Shown in pieces: positions 32,676 through 39,704 of a DNA stretch of 53,846 nucleotides. The stretch spans positions 1 to 53,846 of the forward strand of contig JAFGNN010000049.1 in assembly GCA_016926955.1 (NCBI GenBank), in the 5' to 3' direction. Position numbers and translations under genes: made by a program. How positions within the stretch are numbered: position 1 is the first letter of the stretch; every line of letters starts with the position of its first letter. The notes under the pieces are model-generated. The model was not told the origin of the DNA and did no database searches. It saw nothing but the letters and a program-made list of their open reading frames with translations. Source of the DNA: Spirochaetales bacterium (GTDB taxonomy: Bacteria > Spirochaetota > Spirochaetia > Treponematales > UBA12059).

Positions 32676-33101
32676 ATGAACGACAACGCCTTCCTTCCCG
32701 AGAATCCCGCGCCGGACGAGGCCGCGATCGCCGCAGCGCTCGGGCCTGCCCTGCCCCGCTACCGGGCAGTGCTCGAGGCGGCCGACGGCTACGAGCGCGA
32801 GTGGAAGCACCACGGCCCGAAGTACGGCTGGAAGCTCAAGCTGCACGACGGCGACAAGGCCCTCGCGGAAATCACGGTCGCGTCGGAGGGCTTCCTGGTC
32901 GCGCTCGCGGCCCGCGCGCTCGAGCTCGAAGAACTCCGGGAAGACCCGGAGCTCGAGGAAACGCTCGCCGCCCTTATGCCCGACGAGGGCGCGAAAGGCG
33001 GCTGGGGGCTCCGCGTCGCCGTGACGGACGACGGAAGCCTCGCGACGGCCGTCCTGCTAGTAAAAGCCCTGGCCGCGCTCCGGGAAGGCGGGCGGCTGTA
33101 G
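32676..33101 (+). CDS. DUF3788 family protein
   Basis: A 141-residue cytoplasmic protein. The segment EWKHHGPKYGWKLKLHDGDKAL followed by a strand (AEITVASEGFLVALA) and the C-terminal helix is the pattern of DUF3788, a small family of unknown function common in Firmicutes and Bacteroidetes. The protein is acidic, with a Glu-rich helix (ALELEELREDPELEETLAAL). A -10 element lies 6 nt before the ATG and there is no ribosome site, so the mRNA may be leaderless. Confidence 0.75.
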   Translation: MNDNAFLPENPAPDEAAIAAALGPALPRYRAVLEAADGYEREWKHHGPKYGWKLKLHDGDKALAEITVASEGFLVALAARALELEELREDPELEETLAALMPDEGAKGGWGLRVAVTDDGSLATAVLLVKALAALREGGRL

Positions 33102-33143
33102 AGCCGCCGCCATCAACGCCCTCGCGGAACCGTGCGGGGGCGC

Positions 33144-33149
33144 TATAAT
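33144..33149 (+). promoter_or_regulatory. -10 element TATAAT upstream of the SprA-like gene
   Basis: A perfect TATAAT 12 nt before the ATG; GGAAGG lies between them and serves as ribosome site. The leader would be about 6 nt, so part of the ribosome site might be at the very 5' end. Confidence 0.42.
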
Positions 33150-33161
33150 GGAAGGCGAGCC

Positions 33162-33710
33162 ATGCGCGTCGTCTACGAGGTTTCCGGCGTCGAGCCCGTC
33201 TCCAGGGTTTCCGCCGTTTCTCCGGTCCGCCGCGGAGAAGGCCGCGAGGTGCTCGTGGTGCGGATCGGCGAAAGGGAAGATGCCGCGCGACCCGGACACG
33301 GCGGACCGGCGGGCGAGGCCCCGCGCTTCGTCCTCGACGAGGACGCGGCCGCCGCGCGCGACGCCGTCGTGCGCTCGCACGAACGGGCCCACCTCTCCGC
33401 GCTCGGCCCCTACGCCGCGTCGCTGGTCGACTATTCCACGGTGAAGGGCGAGGACGGCCGCGCCTACGCGACCGGCGCCTCGATCAAGGTCGACCTCGCG
33501 CCCGTACCCGGCGACCCGGAGGCGAGCCTCCGCAAGGCGCGCGCCGTGCTGGCCGCCGCACAGGCGCCGGGCGACCCGTCCGCCGCGGACCAGGCGGTGG
33601 CCGCCAAGGCGTACCGTCTGGCCCGGGATGCCGAGGCGGCCATCCGCGCGGAACGGTCGGCTCCCGACGAGGGACAGAGCTCCCGCGGCGGCTTCGAAGC
33701 CTTCGCCTGA
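33162..33710 (+). CDS. SprA-related putative metalloprotease
   Basis: A 182-residue protein with the SprA-related (PF12118-type) core: a HExxH zinc motif (His73-Glu74-x-x-His77 in RSHERAHLSALG), then a GEDGRAYATGASIKVDLAPVPGDPEA segment and a long Ala-rich helix (RKARAVLAAAQAPGDPSAAD). The family is widespread, often encoded without conserved neighbours, and its substrate is unknown. No signal peptide, so it acts in the cytoplasm or is released otherwise. The ATG at 33162 has GGAAGG upstream. Confidence 0.75.
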   Translation: MRVVYEVSGVEPVSRVSAVSPVRRGEGREVLVVRIGEREDAARPGHGGPAGEAPRFVLDEDAAAARDAVVRSHERAHLSALGPYAASLVDYSTVKGEDGRAYATGASIKVDLAPVPGDPEASLRKARAVLAAAQAPGDPSAADQAVAAKAYRLARDAEAAIRAERSAPDEGQSSRGGFEAFA

Positions 33711-33750
33711 ACGCGCCGGTCCAGCGGGCTGGGCAAAGGGAAAGAAGGGC

Positions 33751-33781
33751 CCGGGAAGGAAACCGCAGGTTTCCGTCCCGG
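33751..33781. terminator. Strong hairpin between convergent genes
   Basis: A 14-bp stem with one mismatch and a GCA loop: CCGGGAaGGAAACC / GGTTTCCgTCCCGG. It lies between the stop of the SprA-like gene (+) and the stop of the exported protein (-) and probably ends transcription from both sides. Confidence 0.65.
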
Positions 33782-33785
33782 ACGA

Positions 33786-34832
33786 TTACCGAACGCTGTC
33801 GAGGATGCCTTCGAAGTACGCCTCGTTCGAGAGCCAGACGTCCTCGAAGGCGGAGAAATTGAGCAGTTCGACGAAGCCGTCGCCAACCTTGACCGCGTAG
33901 ACCTGCGCGGTCCTGCGCGCGCCCTCCCGGCTCGCCGCGAAGCGGAGCCAGACCAGTCCGTCCCGCTCCTCGAACTCGACCGAGTCGTAATTCACGGGCA
34001 GGTTGTAGGTCAGCAGCGTCATCTTGAGGACGCGGGCGACGAAAGCGCGCGCGTCGACGCGCGGATCGAGCGGAGCGCTCTCGAACGAAACCTGCGCATC
34101 GCGGCCCGAACGCTCGGACAGCCAATAGCCCCGGTAGCCGGGTTCCTCGCGCGGCGTCCACTTCCCGTCGAGCGTCAGGCTCCAGTATCCCAGCCGGACG
34201 TCGAGCGCCTCGCCACCTTCGATGGCGAGCGTTCCCGACGGCGCCGGGGAGCCCGAGGGAACGGGCGGCGATTTGGCGATGTAGTCGACCGGATCCGCGC
34301 CCGGAGGCACGATGCCCGCGCTGATCAGCCGATACGAAGGCGTTTCCTCGTCCTCGTACCGGATGCCGGAGAATCCGAACAAGGGAAGCGCCGCGCCGAG
34401 GTCGAAATGCAGGGTGTAGGGCGGATCCCTATCGGTCCAGGGATCCTCGACGACGCTCGACCAGCCGATGTCGGCGGCGTGGAAGAGCCGGAAATTGGCG
34501 AAATTGGCGGCATCGAGGATGGCCTGCCTGTGGCCCGGGGCGTCGCCTTCGTCGTCCCCCTCGACCTCGCCGATCCGGAGCCCCTCTTCGGTCTCGAAGA
34601 GGTACATCAGGTAGAAGTCGGCGGAGCCCCGTACCTTCAGGTCGATGCTCCGCACCAGGAAGGCGTGCTGTCCGAGCGAGCTGTCGAGATACAGGTAGCA
34701 GCGGAGGTAGGCGCCTTCGCCGCGCTCGTCCAGATACCAGGCGAACTCGCCGGGCTCGAGGAAGCCGAGGGCCTGGGCATGGACGGAAAGGGCGAGCATG
34801 ACGATCGCGAATGCCAGAATCGGTCTTTTCAA
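33786..34832 (-). CDS. Exported protein of unknown function, paralogue A
   Basis: A 348-residue protein with a Sec signal peptide (hydrophobic ILAFAIVMLALSVHA, cleavage near HAQA). The mature part is acidic and aromatic with predicted beta strands. It shares with its upstream neighbour the start FLxxGExAWYxDERG, a central DPPYxLxFxxG..PLFGFxGIR motif, and the C-terminus SAFEDxWLxNEAYFEGIL. No family recognised. The start is a TTG at 34832 with GGAGGC upstream. Tandem with paralogue B, 130 nt apart, same strand. Confidence 0.78.
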   Translation of the reverse strand: MKRPILAFAIVMLALSVHAQALGFLEPGEFAWYLDERGEGAYLRCYLYLDSSLGQHAFLVRSIDLKVRGSADFYLMYLFETEEGLRIGEVEGDDEGDAPGHRQAILDAANFANFRLFHAADIGWSSVVEDPWTDRDPPYTLHFDLGAALPLFGFSGIRYEDEETPSYRLISAGIVPPGADPVDYIAKSPPVPSGSPAPSGTLAIEGGEALDVRLGYWSLTLDGKWTPREEPGYRGYWLSERSGRDAQVSFESAPLDPRVDARAFVARVLKMTLLTYNLPVNYDSVEFEERDGLVWLRFAASREGARRTAQVYAVKVGDGFVELLNFSAFEDVWLSNEAYFEGILDSVR

Positions 34833-34962
34833 AGTCTGCCTCCAGGTATGTCCCCGTCTCCGCGCGCACCGCGAACGACGCGCCGCGCTTGAACGGAATA
34901 CGTCTCATGGCCAGCCGGGACTTATCCTCATGGCCGGCACGCGGCGGAATCGGGCGCTTCGA

Positions 34963-36003
34963 TCATCGCGCGCTTTCGAGTATCCCCTCGAAGTAGGCTT
35001 CATTCGCGAGCCAGATGTCCTCGAAGGCGGAAACGTTGAGCGCATGCAAGGAGTCTTGCGCGAGCTTGACGACAAAGGCCTGGACATTTCGGACGCCACG
35101 CTTGTCCGACAGGGAAAAGGCCAGGGTGACGAGCCCGTCGCGCTCCATGATGCGCACGGTATCGAAATCGATCCAGTCGTCCTGGATGAGCAGCATGGCC
35201 TTGAGGAACCAGGCTGTCGCCTCGTCCGGATCGGCCCCGGCGATGGGCATCGACTCGACGCTGACCTGCGAGTCGCGGATCGTCCTGAGCGCGAGCCAGT
35301 AGCCGCCGGGGACTACTTCGTCGTTCCTGGTCCAGCGCTTGTCCAGCGCGACCGAGAAGGCGCCGAGGTCCACCCTGCCGGATCGCGCCTTGTCGAGCGC
35401 GGGGGGAGCCTCCGGCAGGGCGGTCTCCGCGGGTGCCCGGGGCAGGGTCTCGAGAAAACCGGACTGCTCTTCATAGTCGATCAAGCCGGCGGCCACGAGC
35501 CGGTACGAGCGCCCGGATTTTGACTCGTGCCGGATCCCGAGGAAGCCGAACAGCGGCACGGCCTTGCCGAACTCGAAGTACAGCGAATATGGAGGATCGC
35601 TTTCTTCCCAGCGATCCTCCACCTCGGTCATCCAGCCGATGGCGTCCGCGCGGTTCTTCCGGAGGCTCAGAAAGTTGAGAAGGTCGATGATCGCCTGAAA
35701 ATGGCCATGCTCGTCGGGTTTCACGTCACCCTGCACATCGCCGAGTTCCAACCCGTCGGCACCGAGATCCACGACGCTGGCGACGAAGCGACGCTCGCCC
35801 GAAGCCCCGGGGCCGACGCTTCGGACCACGAAGACATGCGCTGCCTCTCGCACGCCCAGATACCAGTACCCGCGGAGATAGGCATCGGCGCCGCGCTCGT
35901 CGGAGTACCAGGCATATTCGCCGCTTACCAGAAAATCCAGCGACTGTGCATGGACGGAAAGGGCGACAAGCGCCAATACGACGAGAGTCCGGATTTTTCG
36001 CAT
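34963..36003 (-). CDS. Exported protein of unknown function, paralogue B
   Basis: A 346-residue paralogue of the next downstream gene, with signal peptide (RTLVVLALVALSVHAQ). Shared landmarks: GEYAWYSDERGADAYLRGY near the mature N-terminus, PPYSLYFEFGKAVPLFGFLG in the middle and SAFEDIWLANEAYFEGILES at the C-terminus. The ATG at 36003 follows GAGGTG closely; a GTG two codons upstream is possible. Probably periplasmic or surface-exposed. It is divergent from the gpx-ohrR operon; a gap of 137 nt separates the starts and holds the OhrR-type operator on the gpx side. Confidence 0.78.
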   Translation of the reverse strand: MRKIRTLVVLALVALSVHAQSLDFLVSGEYAWYSDERGADAYLRGYWYLGVREAAHVFVVRSVGPGASGERRFVASVVDLGADGLELGDVQGDVKPDEHGHFQAIIDLLNFLSLRKNRADAIGWMTEVEDRWEESDPPYSLYFEFGKAVPLFGFLGIRHESKSGRSYRLVAAGLIDYEEQSGFLETLPRAPAETALPEAPPALDKARSGRVDLGAFSVALDKRWTRNDEVVPGGYWLALRTIRDSQVSVESMPIAGADPDEATAWFLKAMLLIQDDWIDFDTVRIMERDGLVTLAFSLSDKRGVRNVQAFVVKLAQDSLHALNVSAFEDIWLANEAYFEGILESAR

Positions 36004-36092
36004 AAGCACCTCGCTCTGGCGGAGGGCCGCGAGCGGCGCCTCGACGCGAAGGAACTATAGCAACTCGGTTTCGAAGGGGGCAAGGCAAGTAC

Positions 36093-36121
36093 TTGTCTTT
36101 TTATATTGTGTGCAATATAAT
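36093..36121 (+). promoter_or_regulatory. gpx-ohrR promoter with palindromic operator
   Basis: TTGTCT (36093-36098) and a perfect TATAAT (36116-36121) are spaced by 17 nt. Between and over the -10 lies the palindrome TATATTG-TGTG-CAATATA (36102-36119; 7-bp perfect arms). AT-rich palindromes with TACAATT-like half-sites are the usual OhrR operators, and an OhrR homologue is encoded in the operon. An oxidant-relieved autorepression circuit is predicted. Confidence 0.75.
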
Positions 36122-36140
36122 ATCTCGCAAGGAGATTACA

Positions 36141-36629
36141 ATGGACAAGAATCCCTTCGACTTCTCGCTCGAGCTGACCAAGGGCAGGACCCTCGACCTT
36201 TCCGCCCACAAGGGCAAGCCTTTGCTCGTCGTGAACACCGCCACCAAGTGCGGGCTGGCGCCCCAGTTCGAAGCCCTCGAGGACCTGCACGAGGACTACG
36301 GTCCGCGGGGCCTCCTGGTGCTGGGCATGCCGAGCAACCAGTTCGCCAACCAGGAGCCGGTGGGCGACGCGGACATGGTCGAGGCGTGCAAGGTCGGTTT
36401 CGGCGTCACCTTTCCCCTGACGCGCAAGGTCGACGTGAACGGGCCGGGGACGCATCCGCTCATGGCCCTCCTCAAGGAAATGGCCCCGGGCATGCTCGGC
36501 AAGCGCGACCTTTCCTGGAATTTCACCAAATTCCTCGTGTGGCCCGACGGCTCGAAGGTGAAGCGTTACGCGCCCACGACCCTGCCCTCGAGAATCCGCA
36601 AGGACATCGAGAAGCTGCTGCCCGCATGA
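36141..36629 (+). CDS. Glutathione/thioredoxin peroxidase (GPx family)
   Basis: A 162-residue thiol peroxidase. The peroxidatic Cys37 lies in NTATKCGLAPQ; the active-site Gln71 (NQFANQEP) and Trp126-Asn127 (LSWNFTKFLV) complete the tetrad. Cys83 in VEACKVGFGVTFPL sits where thioredoxin-dependent GPx enzymes carry the resolving Cys, so reduction by thioredoxin rather than glutathione is likely. The usual FPCNQF is MPSNQF here (Cys to Ser). A strong ribosome site (AAGGAGATT) precedes the ATG. It is coupled to ohrR by an ATGA overlap and shares its operator. Confidence 0.9.
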   Translation: MDKNPFDFSLELTKGRTLDLSAHKGKPLLVVNTATKCGLAPQFEALEDLHEDYGPRGLLVLGMPSNQFANQEPVGDADMVEACKVGFGVTFPLTRKVDVNGPGTHPLMALLKEMAPGMLGKRDLSWNFTKFLVWPDGSKVKRYAPTTLPSRIRKDIEKLLPA

Positions 36630-37072
36630 GCCATCCGCAGCTCGCGCTCGACGCGCAGGTCTGCTTCCTCGTGTACCGGCTCGAGCACCGCATCATGGAG
36701 CTGTACCGTCCCCTGCTCGAGCCGCTCGGGCTGACCTATCCGCAGTACCTGGCCATGCTGGCCCTGTGGGAACACGGCCCGATGAGCGTGGGCCGGCTCT
36801 CGGAGCTACTGCGCCTCGATTCGGGCACGGTGTCGCCGCTCCTGAAGCGCATGGAAAAGGCGGGGCTCGTGACGCGAACCCGCTCGCCCGAGGACGAGCG
36901 CTCGGTGAGGGTCGAACTGACGCGATCGGGGACAGAGCTCGAGGAAAAGGCGGCCAGCGTCCCGCTAAAGCTGGTTTCCTGCCTCGGCGGCGGCGGGGAA
37001 GCGGAAGCCCGCGCGCTGGCGCCGGCCTTGCGCGCCGTGCTGGCGCGGCTCGAGGGACAGAGCTGCATCTGA
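36626..37072 (+). CDS. ohrR: OhrR-like MarR-family peroxide sensor
   Basis: A 148-residue MarR-family repressor. The N-terminus LDAQVCFLVYRLEHRIMELYRPLLEPLGLTYPQYLAML is the OhrR pattern, with the redox Cys at residue 13 and the Tyr residues that hydrogen-bond it. The winged helix follows (VGRLSELLRLDSGTVSPLLKRMEKAGLVTR, RSPEDERSVRVELT). A second Cys near the C-terminus (LEGQSCI) could form a disulfide. In OhrR proteins organic hydroperoxide oxidises the N-terminal Cys and releases DNA. Here the regulated gene is a GPx instead of Ohr. The ATG overlaps the gpx stop. Confidence 0.85.
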   Translation: MSHPQLALDAQVCFLVYRLEHRIMELYRPLLEPLGLTYPQYLAMLALWEHGPMSVGRLSELLRLDSGTVSPLLKRMEKAGLVTRTRSPEDERSVRVELTRSGTELEEKAASVPLKLVSCLGGGGEAEARALAPALRAVLARLEGQSCI

Positions 37073-37101
37073 ACTTGATCCGGATCGAGGGACAGAGCTG
37101 C
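37050..37101 (+). repeat. 17-bp direct repeat at the 3' end of ohrR
   Basis: TCGAGGGACAGAGCTGC occurs at 37050-37066 (coding, EGQSC of OhrR) and again at 37085-37101 (non-coding), both followed closely by an in-frame-looking stop (ATCTGA; CGCTGA). This suggests a small tandem duplication of the gene end. The core GGGACAGAG recurs elsewhere in the window. Confidence 0.75.
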
Positions 37102-37145
37102 CGCTGAGCGGGACCGCGGGCAGGCCCTCCAAAACGCGAAGGATC

Positions 37146-37188
37146 GCGGGCGGCCCGGGATCGCCCTTTCAGGTCCGGGCCGGCCCGC
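37146..37188. terminator. GC-rich hairpin at convergent gene ends
   Basis: GCGGGCGGCCCGG (37146-37158) pairs with CCGGGCCGGCCCGC (37175-37188) with a single bulged base. It overlaps the stop of the YgjP-like gene and faces the end of ohrR. No T tract. A possible bidirectional terminator. Confidence 0.5.
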
Positions 37189-37906
37189 AGAGCGCGGCCT
37201 TGCGTTCCTTCCAGTCGGGCAGGACGCGCTCGATGATGGCGTGGAAGCGGGGGCCGTGGCCGGGTTCGAGCAGGTGCGCGAGCTCGTGCACCACGACATA
37301 TTCCAGGCAGGAGGGCGGCTTCGAGGTCAGTTCGAGGCTGAGCCGGATGGCGCCGGTCCGGACGCTACAGCTGCCCCAGCGTGTCTTCATGCGGCGCGGG
37401 CGGACCGGTCCGGGCTTGACGCCGAGCTTCCGGGACCAGGCTTCGACCAAGGGTAAAGCCCGCTCGAGCAGGGCCGCCGCGAGCCAGGCGTCGAGCAGGG
37501 CGGCGCGAGCCTTGTCGCTCGAACCTGGCCGGACGCGGAGCGTGAGCGTTTCGCCCGCGAGCTCGACACGAGCGCGACCCGGCCCCTCCGCGATTTCGAG
37601 CCCGAGCTGTTCGCCCCAGAGGCGCAAGCGGCCGCAGGAAATCGGGTCGGCCGGACTCGCGGCGGACCTGGCCCGGACGGCTTCCCGGTGGCGCTTGATC
37701 CAGGCCAGCCGCGACTCGACGAAGCGGCGGATCTCGCCGAGGGGCAGGCCCTCGGGCGCCGATACGAGCACGTCCCCTTCGGGCGGGACGACGCGGAGCC
37801 GCAGGGTTTTGATGCGCTTCCGCTCGACGCGGGCCTCGAGCCCGCCGACCGCCAGGGCCTCGATCCGGCTTGCCCGGCGGTCGCGGCCCGCTCCGTAAAC
37901 GCCCAC
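37169..37906 (-). CDS. YgjP-like (M48-related) metallohydrolase
   Basis: A 245-residue cytoplasmic protein of the YgjP/DUF45 family. The zinc site is HELAHLLEPGHGPRFH (HExxH plus a downstream His), preceded by the family motif MKTRWGSCSVRTGAIRLSLEL. The N-terminal segment RIKTLRLRVVPPEGDVLVSAP is also typical. The function of the family is unproven; it is related to SprT/WLM peptidases. The start is uncertain: GTG at 37906, 4 nt after the preceding stop, gives the longest sensible product but lacks a good ribosome site. Last gene of the sugar operon strand, perhaps by read-through only. Confidence 0.82.
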   Translation of the reverse strand: MGVYGAGRDRRASRIEALAVGGLEARVERKRIKTLRLRVVPPEGDVLVSAPEGLPLGEIRRFVESRLAWIKRHREAVRARSAASPADPISCGRLRLWGEQLGLEIAEGPGRARVELAGETLTLRVRPGSSDKARAALLDAWLAAALLERALPLVEAWSRKLGVKPGPVRPRRMKTRWGSCSVRTGAIRLSLELTSKPPSCLEYVVVHELAHLLEPGHGPRFHAIIERVLPDWKERKAALCGPART

Positions 37907-37910
37907 GCCG

Positions 37911-39704
37911 CTAGGACGCGCTACCGGGCTCGCCACGGCCCTCGCCGCCGCGGGAGGAAGCGGCCGCGCCCGCGGCATGCCGCGTCGCGCCTTCCGGGTC
38001 GGCGGGCGCCGACTCGAGCAGCCAGCGCGCCTGGTAGGGAGCGAGCGTGACGCGGGGGCGGTCCACGAACTCGCCCGAAATCGCGTCGAAGGAGCCCCAC
38101 GGCACCTCAAGGGTGAAAGCGTCACCGGAGACGTTGGCCAGAGCCAGGACGCGATTCCCCGGCGCGCCGCGGGCCAGCGCGAGGACGCGCGGATCCAGGG
38201 CGATCACGGCCTGTGGCGAACCCGGCGCGAAGGCGGGCAGGTCGCGGCGAACGCGGATCATGGCGAGGAGGCGGCTGGACACGCGCGCGCGCAAGCCGTC
38301 CCCGGCGAGTTCCGCTTCGAGCGCGGCAAGGTCGAGCTTCTCGCGGTTGATGCGCCGCGCGATGCCCGACTCCTCGACGCCCGCCGACCAGTTCCGCGAC
38401 CCCAGCAGGCTGTGGACGTAGATGCCGGGCATGCCGTCCAGCGCGAGCAGGATGGCGTGGGCCGCGCACATACGGTCCGCGCGTCCGCCGTCGTCCGCTT
38501 CGGGCGGAGACAGCGCGTCGAGGTAGTTGATGTTCAGCTCGTAGGGCGAGCGGCTCCCGTCAGCGGCGCTCCGGTACCCGACCCTGCCGCCCCGCTCGAG
38601 CGTCGCCCGGACGAGCGCGTCGCGCCCGGCGTCGTCCAGGATGCCCTCGGTGGGCCGCAATCCGATGCCGTCGTGCGAGGCGAGGAAGTTGAACCAGGCG
38701 CAGCCCGACGGCAGGGCCGTCGCTCCGAGCGACGCGATCCAGGCCCCGAGCCGTTCGGCGGACCCGGAGAGGAAGGCGTGAAGGACGAGCGGCGGCAGCG
38801 GGAACTGGTACACCAGCCCCGCCTCGTCGCCCTCGCCGAAATATGCGACGTTCTCGTCGTGGGGCACGTTGGTCTCGGTGATGATCCGCGTGCCCGAGCC
38901 CGCCGCGTCGAGGGCAAGCCGGGCCAGCTTCACGATGGCGTGCGCGCCCGGAAGGTTCAGGCAGGACGTCCCTTCCTCTTTCCACACGAAGCCGACCGCG
39001 TCGAGGCGCAGGTAGCGCGCGCCGCGTTCCGCGTAGAAGAGCAGGGTGTCGAGCACCGCGAGCAGGACCTCGGGCTCGGAGAAGTCGAGATCCGCCTGGT
39101 CGGCGCTGAAGGTGGTCCAAACCAGCTCGCGGCCGCGTGAGGTCTCGAAGGGCGTGAAGAGCGGCAGGGCGCGCGGCCTGACGACCGATGAATAGTCGGC
39201 GCCCTCGCGGGCCTTCGCGAAGAAGCGCCCGTAGGGAGCCTCGCCGCGCAGGAAGGCGCGGAACCAGGGGTTGGAGACCGAGGCGTGGTTGACCACGGCA
39301 TCGAACATGAGCTCGTAGCCGCGCGCGAGCTCCGCGACGTCCTCCCAGTCCCCGAGCTCCGGGTCGACCATCCGGTAATCCGACACCGAGAACCCGTCGT
39401 CCGAGGTGGACGGGTACATGGGCAGGATGTGCACGGCCGTGACGGTCCCCCGCGCGTGCCGGTCCAGGAAGCGGCCGAGCGTGGCGAGCGGAGCCTCGCC
39501 TTCCGTGCCGATCGAATCGCCGTAGCTGATCAGCATTACTTCGCCGACCCCGGGCGGAGCAGAAGGGGCCGGGTCGCGCCGCGTCCCCAGTCGTTCCGCG
39601 CACGCGTCCACCAGGGCCGCCAGCCGTTCGGCCACCGCTCCGGCGCGAGCTCCGTAGAGGCGGGCGAGCAGGGCTTCCGTCCGCTTCAGGCTAGCGCTTT
39701 CCAT
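37911..39704 (-). CDS. ycjM: GH13_18 phosphorylase (YcjM/sucrose phosphorylase-like)
   Basis: A 597-residue GH13 subfamily 18 enzyme, whose members split alpha-glucosides with phosphate to glucose 1-phosphate (sucrose, glucosylglycerol or glucosylglycerate phosphorylases). Visible features: LISYGDSIG, HILPMYPSTSDDGFSVSDY, FDAVVNHAS, nucleophile Asp235 (YLRLDAVGF), acid/base Glu277 (IITETNVPH) and Asp345 (LASHDGIG). Early SDDGFSVSDY and WKEEGT are characteristic of this subfamily. By context it corresponds to E. coli YcjM (glucosylglycerate phosphorylase), but the acceptor is not determined. ATG 39704 lies 14 nt inside the GH65 gene. Confidence 0.85.
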   Translation of the reverse strand: MESASLKRTEALLARLYGARAGAVAERLAALVDACAERLGTRRDPAPSAPPGVGEVMLISYGDSIGTEGEAPLATLGRFLDRHARGTVTAVHILPMYPSTSDDGFSVSDYRMVDPELGDWEDVAELARGYELMFDAVVNHASVSNPWFRAFLRGEAPYGRFFAKAREGADYSSVVRPRALPLFTPFETSRGRELVWTTFSADQADLDFSEPEVLLAVLDTLLFYAERGARYLRLDAVGFVWKEEGTSCLNLPGAHAIVKLARLALDAAGSGTRIITETNVPHDENVAYFGEGDEAGLVYQFPLPPLVLHAFLSGSAERLGAWIASLGATALPSGCAWFNFLASHDGIGLRPTEGILDDAGRDALVRATLERGGRVGYRSAADGSRSPYELNINYLDALSPPEADDGGRADRMCAAHAILLALDGMPGIYVHSLLGSRNWSAGVEESGIARRINREKLDLAALEAELAGDGLRARVSSRLLAMIRVRRDLPAFAPGSPQAVIALDPRVLALARGAPGNRVLALANVSGDAFTLEVPWGSFDAISGEFVDRPRVTLAPYQARWLLESAPADPEGATRHAAGAAASSRGGEGRGEPGSAS

